A stretch of DNA of 64,000 nucleotides. Source: Rubricella aquisinus (lineage in GTDB: Bacteria; Pseudomonadota; Alphaproteobacteria; Rhodobacterales; Rhodobacteraceae). The position numbers were made by a program, and so were the translations under genes. This document shows positions 63,362 through 64,000 of this stretch, in pieces (within the stretch, counting starts at the first letter, position 1; every line of letters begins with the position of its first letter). The notes beneath the pieces are model-generated. The model ran no database searches. It saw only the letters and a program-made list of their open reading frames with translations, and was not told the DNA's origin. Where the stretch lies: assembly GCF_014199445.1 (NCBI RefSeq), contig NZ_JACIJS010000006.1, positions 186,001 through 250,000 of the forward strand. Reading direction: 5' to 3'.

Positions 63362-63928
63362 TTAGCTTTGCCAGGAGCGCACCGGCCCGCAATCGTAATG
63401 TACGAAGCCGGAGCGGCGATACCGCCCGACGCCGCCACCACTCAGGCTGACCGCCGCACGGTACATATCCCAAGAGGACCGCTCCAGCAGCCGCAAATCG
63501 GCCGCCATGCCGCGCGTGTGATAGGAGTTGCGCGCCACACCCCGGTTGGACCGGCGCAGCATCGCGTTCGTCTCGGGCGTGCGGTAGCCCGACATCATCT
63601 GATAAGGCTCATCGGTTTCCAGAACCGAATGCGCCGCAGCCATCACGTCGATCAACGCGGGATCCATCGGGATGACCATGTTTTGCCGCCAATCGCGCAT
63701 CAGGAAGGAGATTTCGTCCATCACTTCCGGCACATATTGGCCGTCGATCCAATACACAGAATCCAGTTTTTCGCCCGTGCGCTGGCTATACATGCGGATG
63801 CGGCGGATATTGCCCGCACCGCTCAAAACCGCTGGCGCGTTGGCAAAGCTGGGAGCCGCCGAAACAACCCCGAATCCAGCCATTCCGCCAAGAAGCGCGC
63901 GGCGTGTTACCGTCGTTTTGTTCGTCAT
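63362..63928 (-). CDS. DUF882 / YcbK-like M15-family protein with Tat signal
   Basis: A 188-residue protein. A twin-arginine signal ('VTRRALLGGMAGFGVV', cleavage near SFA) exports it folded. The mature part has 'MMSGYRTPETN', 'SYHTRGMAADL' (zinc His and Asp) and 'FVHYDCGP' (zinc His), the layout of YcbK (DUF882) in peptidase family M15. A role in peptidoglycan trimming is likely. ATG at 63928. It is convergent with the AsmA gene across the terminator. Confidence 0.88.
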   Translation of the reverse strand: MTNKTTVTRRALLGGMAGFGVVSAAPSFANAPAVLSGAGNIRRIRMYSQRTGEKLDSVYWIDGQYVPEVMDEISFLMRDWRQNMVIPMDPALIDVMAAAHSVLETDEPYQMMSGYRTPETNAMLRRSNRGVARNSYHTRGMAADLRLLERSSWDMYRAAVSLSGGGVGRYRRSGFVHYDCGPVRSWQS

Positions 63929-64000
63929 ATGCCCACTCTGTCCTCAGATGTCCCGTCTCGGTCCGGCTGTTTTCACCGGTTGCTGGGACCGTCGCATACC

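Overview
The window is one continuous stretch of a GC-rich alphaproteobacterial chromosome, most likely from the Roseobacter/Rhodobacteraceae group (order Rhodobacterales). This rests on gene content: ccmAB divergent from acnA, an aa3-type cytochrome oxidase subunit I followed by a DUF2244 gene, GapR (DUF2312), a DUF465 protein, a Hint-domain protein, Tat-exported DUF882 and MBL proteins, a TRAP transporter, and a SAM-II riboswitch on metZ. No phage, insertion sequence, CRISPR array or rRNA operon was recognised. Genes are tightly packed, with many 4-nt ATGA overlaps.

Layout. 0-6.3 kb: a truncated HAD phosphatase and folP, then ccmB/ccmA on the reverse strand, divergent from acnA, and a small membrane methyltransferase. 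6.3-12.5 kb: a LuxR-type regulator fused to an alpha/beta-hydrolase domain that has lost its nucleophile, a secreted DUF1223 protein, an LpxL-like acyltransferase, a DMT exporter, a Hint protein and infC, which probably starts at ATC. 12.6-22.6 kb: three tandem YhhN-like membrane proteins, thrS, pepN, glcB-glcG and a DUF465 gene. 22.7-27.5 kb: a GST / tyrosine-phosphatase-GNAT fusion / secreted-protein operon, a PhzF protein, and SAM-II-controlled metZ. 27.7-37 kb: a two-gene RND efflux operon, then a LysR / DUF1445 / TRAP (P-Q-M) operon. 37.2-44.4 kb: a lipobox-bearing subtilisin autotransporter, a UbiH-type hydroxylase, a pyrimidine nucleotidase-like HAD protein, a methyltransferase, and a GntR / FAH-hydratase / sulfotransferase operon. 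44.4-53.3 kb: a Tat-exported metallo-hydrolase, a glycosyltransferase split by a frameshift, carA, yqeY, an MFS transporter, DUF2244, ctaD and lipB. 53.4-60.4 kb: tRNA-Leu(GAG), a hemolysin III-like protein, and a visibly AT-richer stretch with a large secreted beta-helix/PKD/lectin/RTX protein and a TetR-DsrE-FMN-protein module, closed by tRNA-Lys(TTT). 60.5-64 kb: gapR, an AsmA protein and a DUF882 peptidase-like protein.

Working together. Most of the window is housekeeping: TCA and glyoxylate cycles, folate, methionine, arginine/pyrimidine precursor and lipoate synthesis, cytochrome c maturation, respiration and translation. The accessory content is mainly envelope and secretion (autotransporter, RTX protein, RND pump, glycosyltransferase) and sensing (hydrolase-fused LuxR, LysR-TRAP, TetR module). 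No single complete new defence or mobile system was found. The strongest candidates for undescribed biology are the nucleophile-less hydrolase-LuxR regulator, the phosphatase-acetyltransferase fusion, the lipoprotein-type subtilisin autotransporter, the YhhN triplet, and the LysR/DUF1445/TRAP operon.
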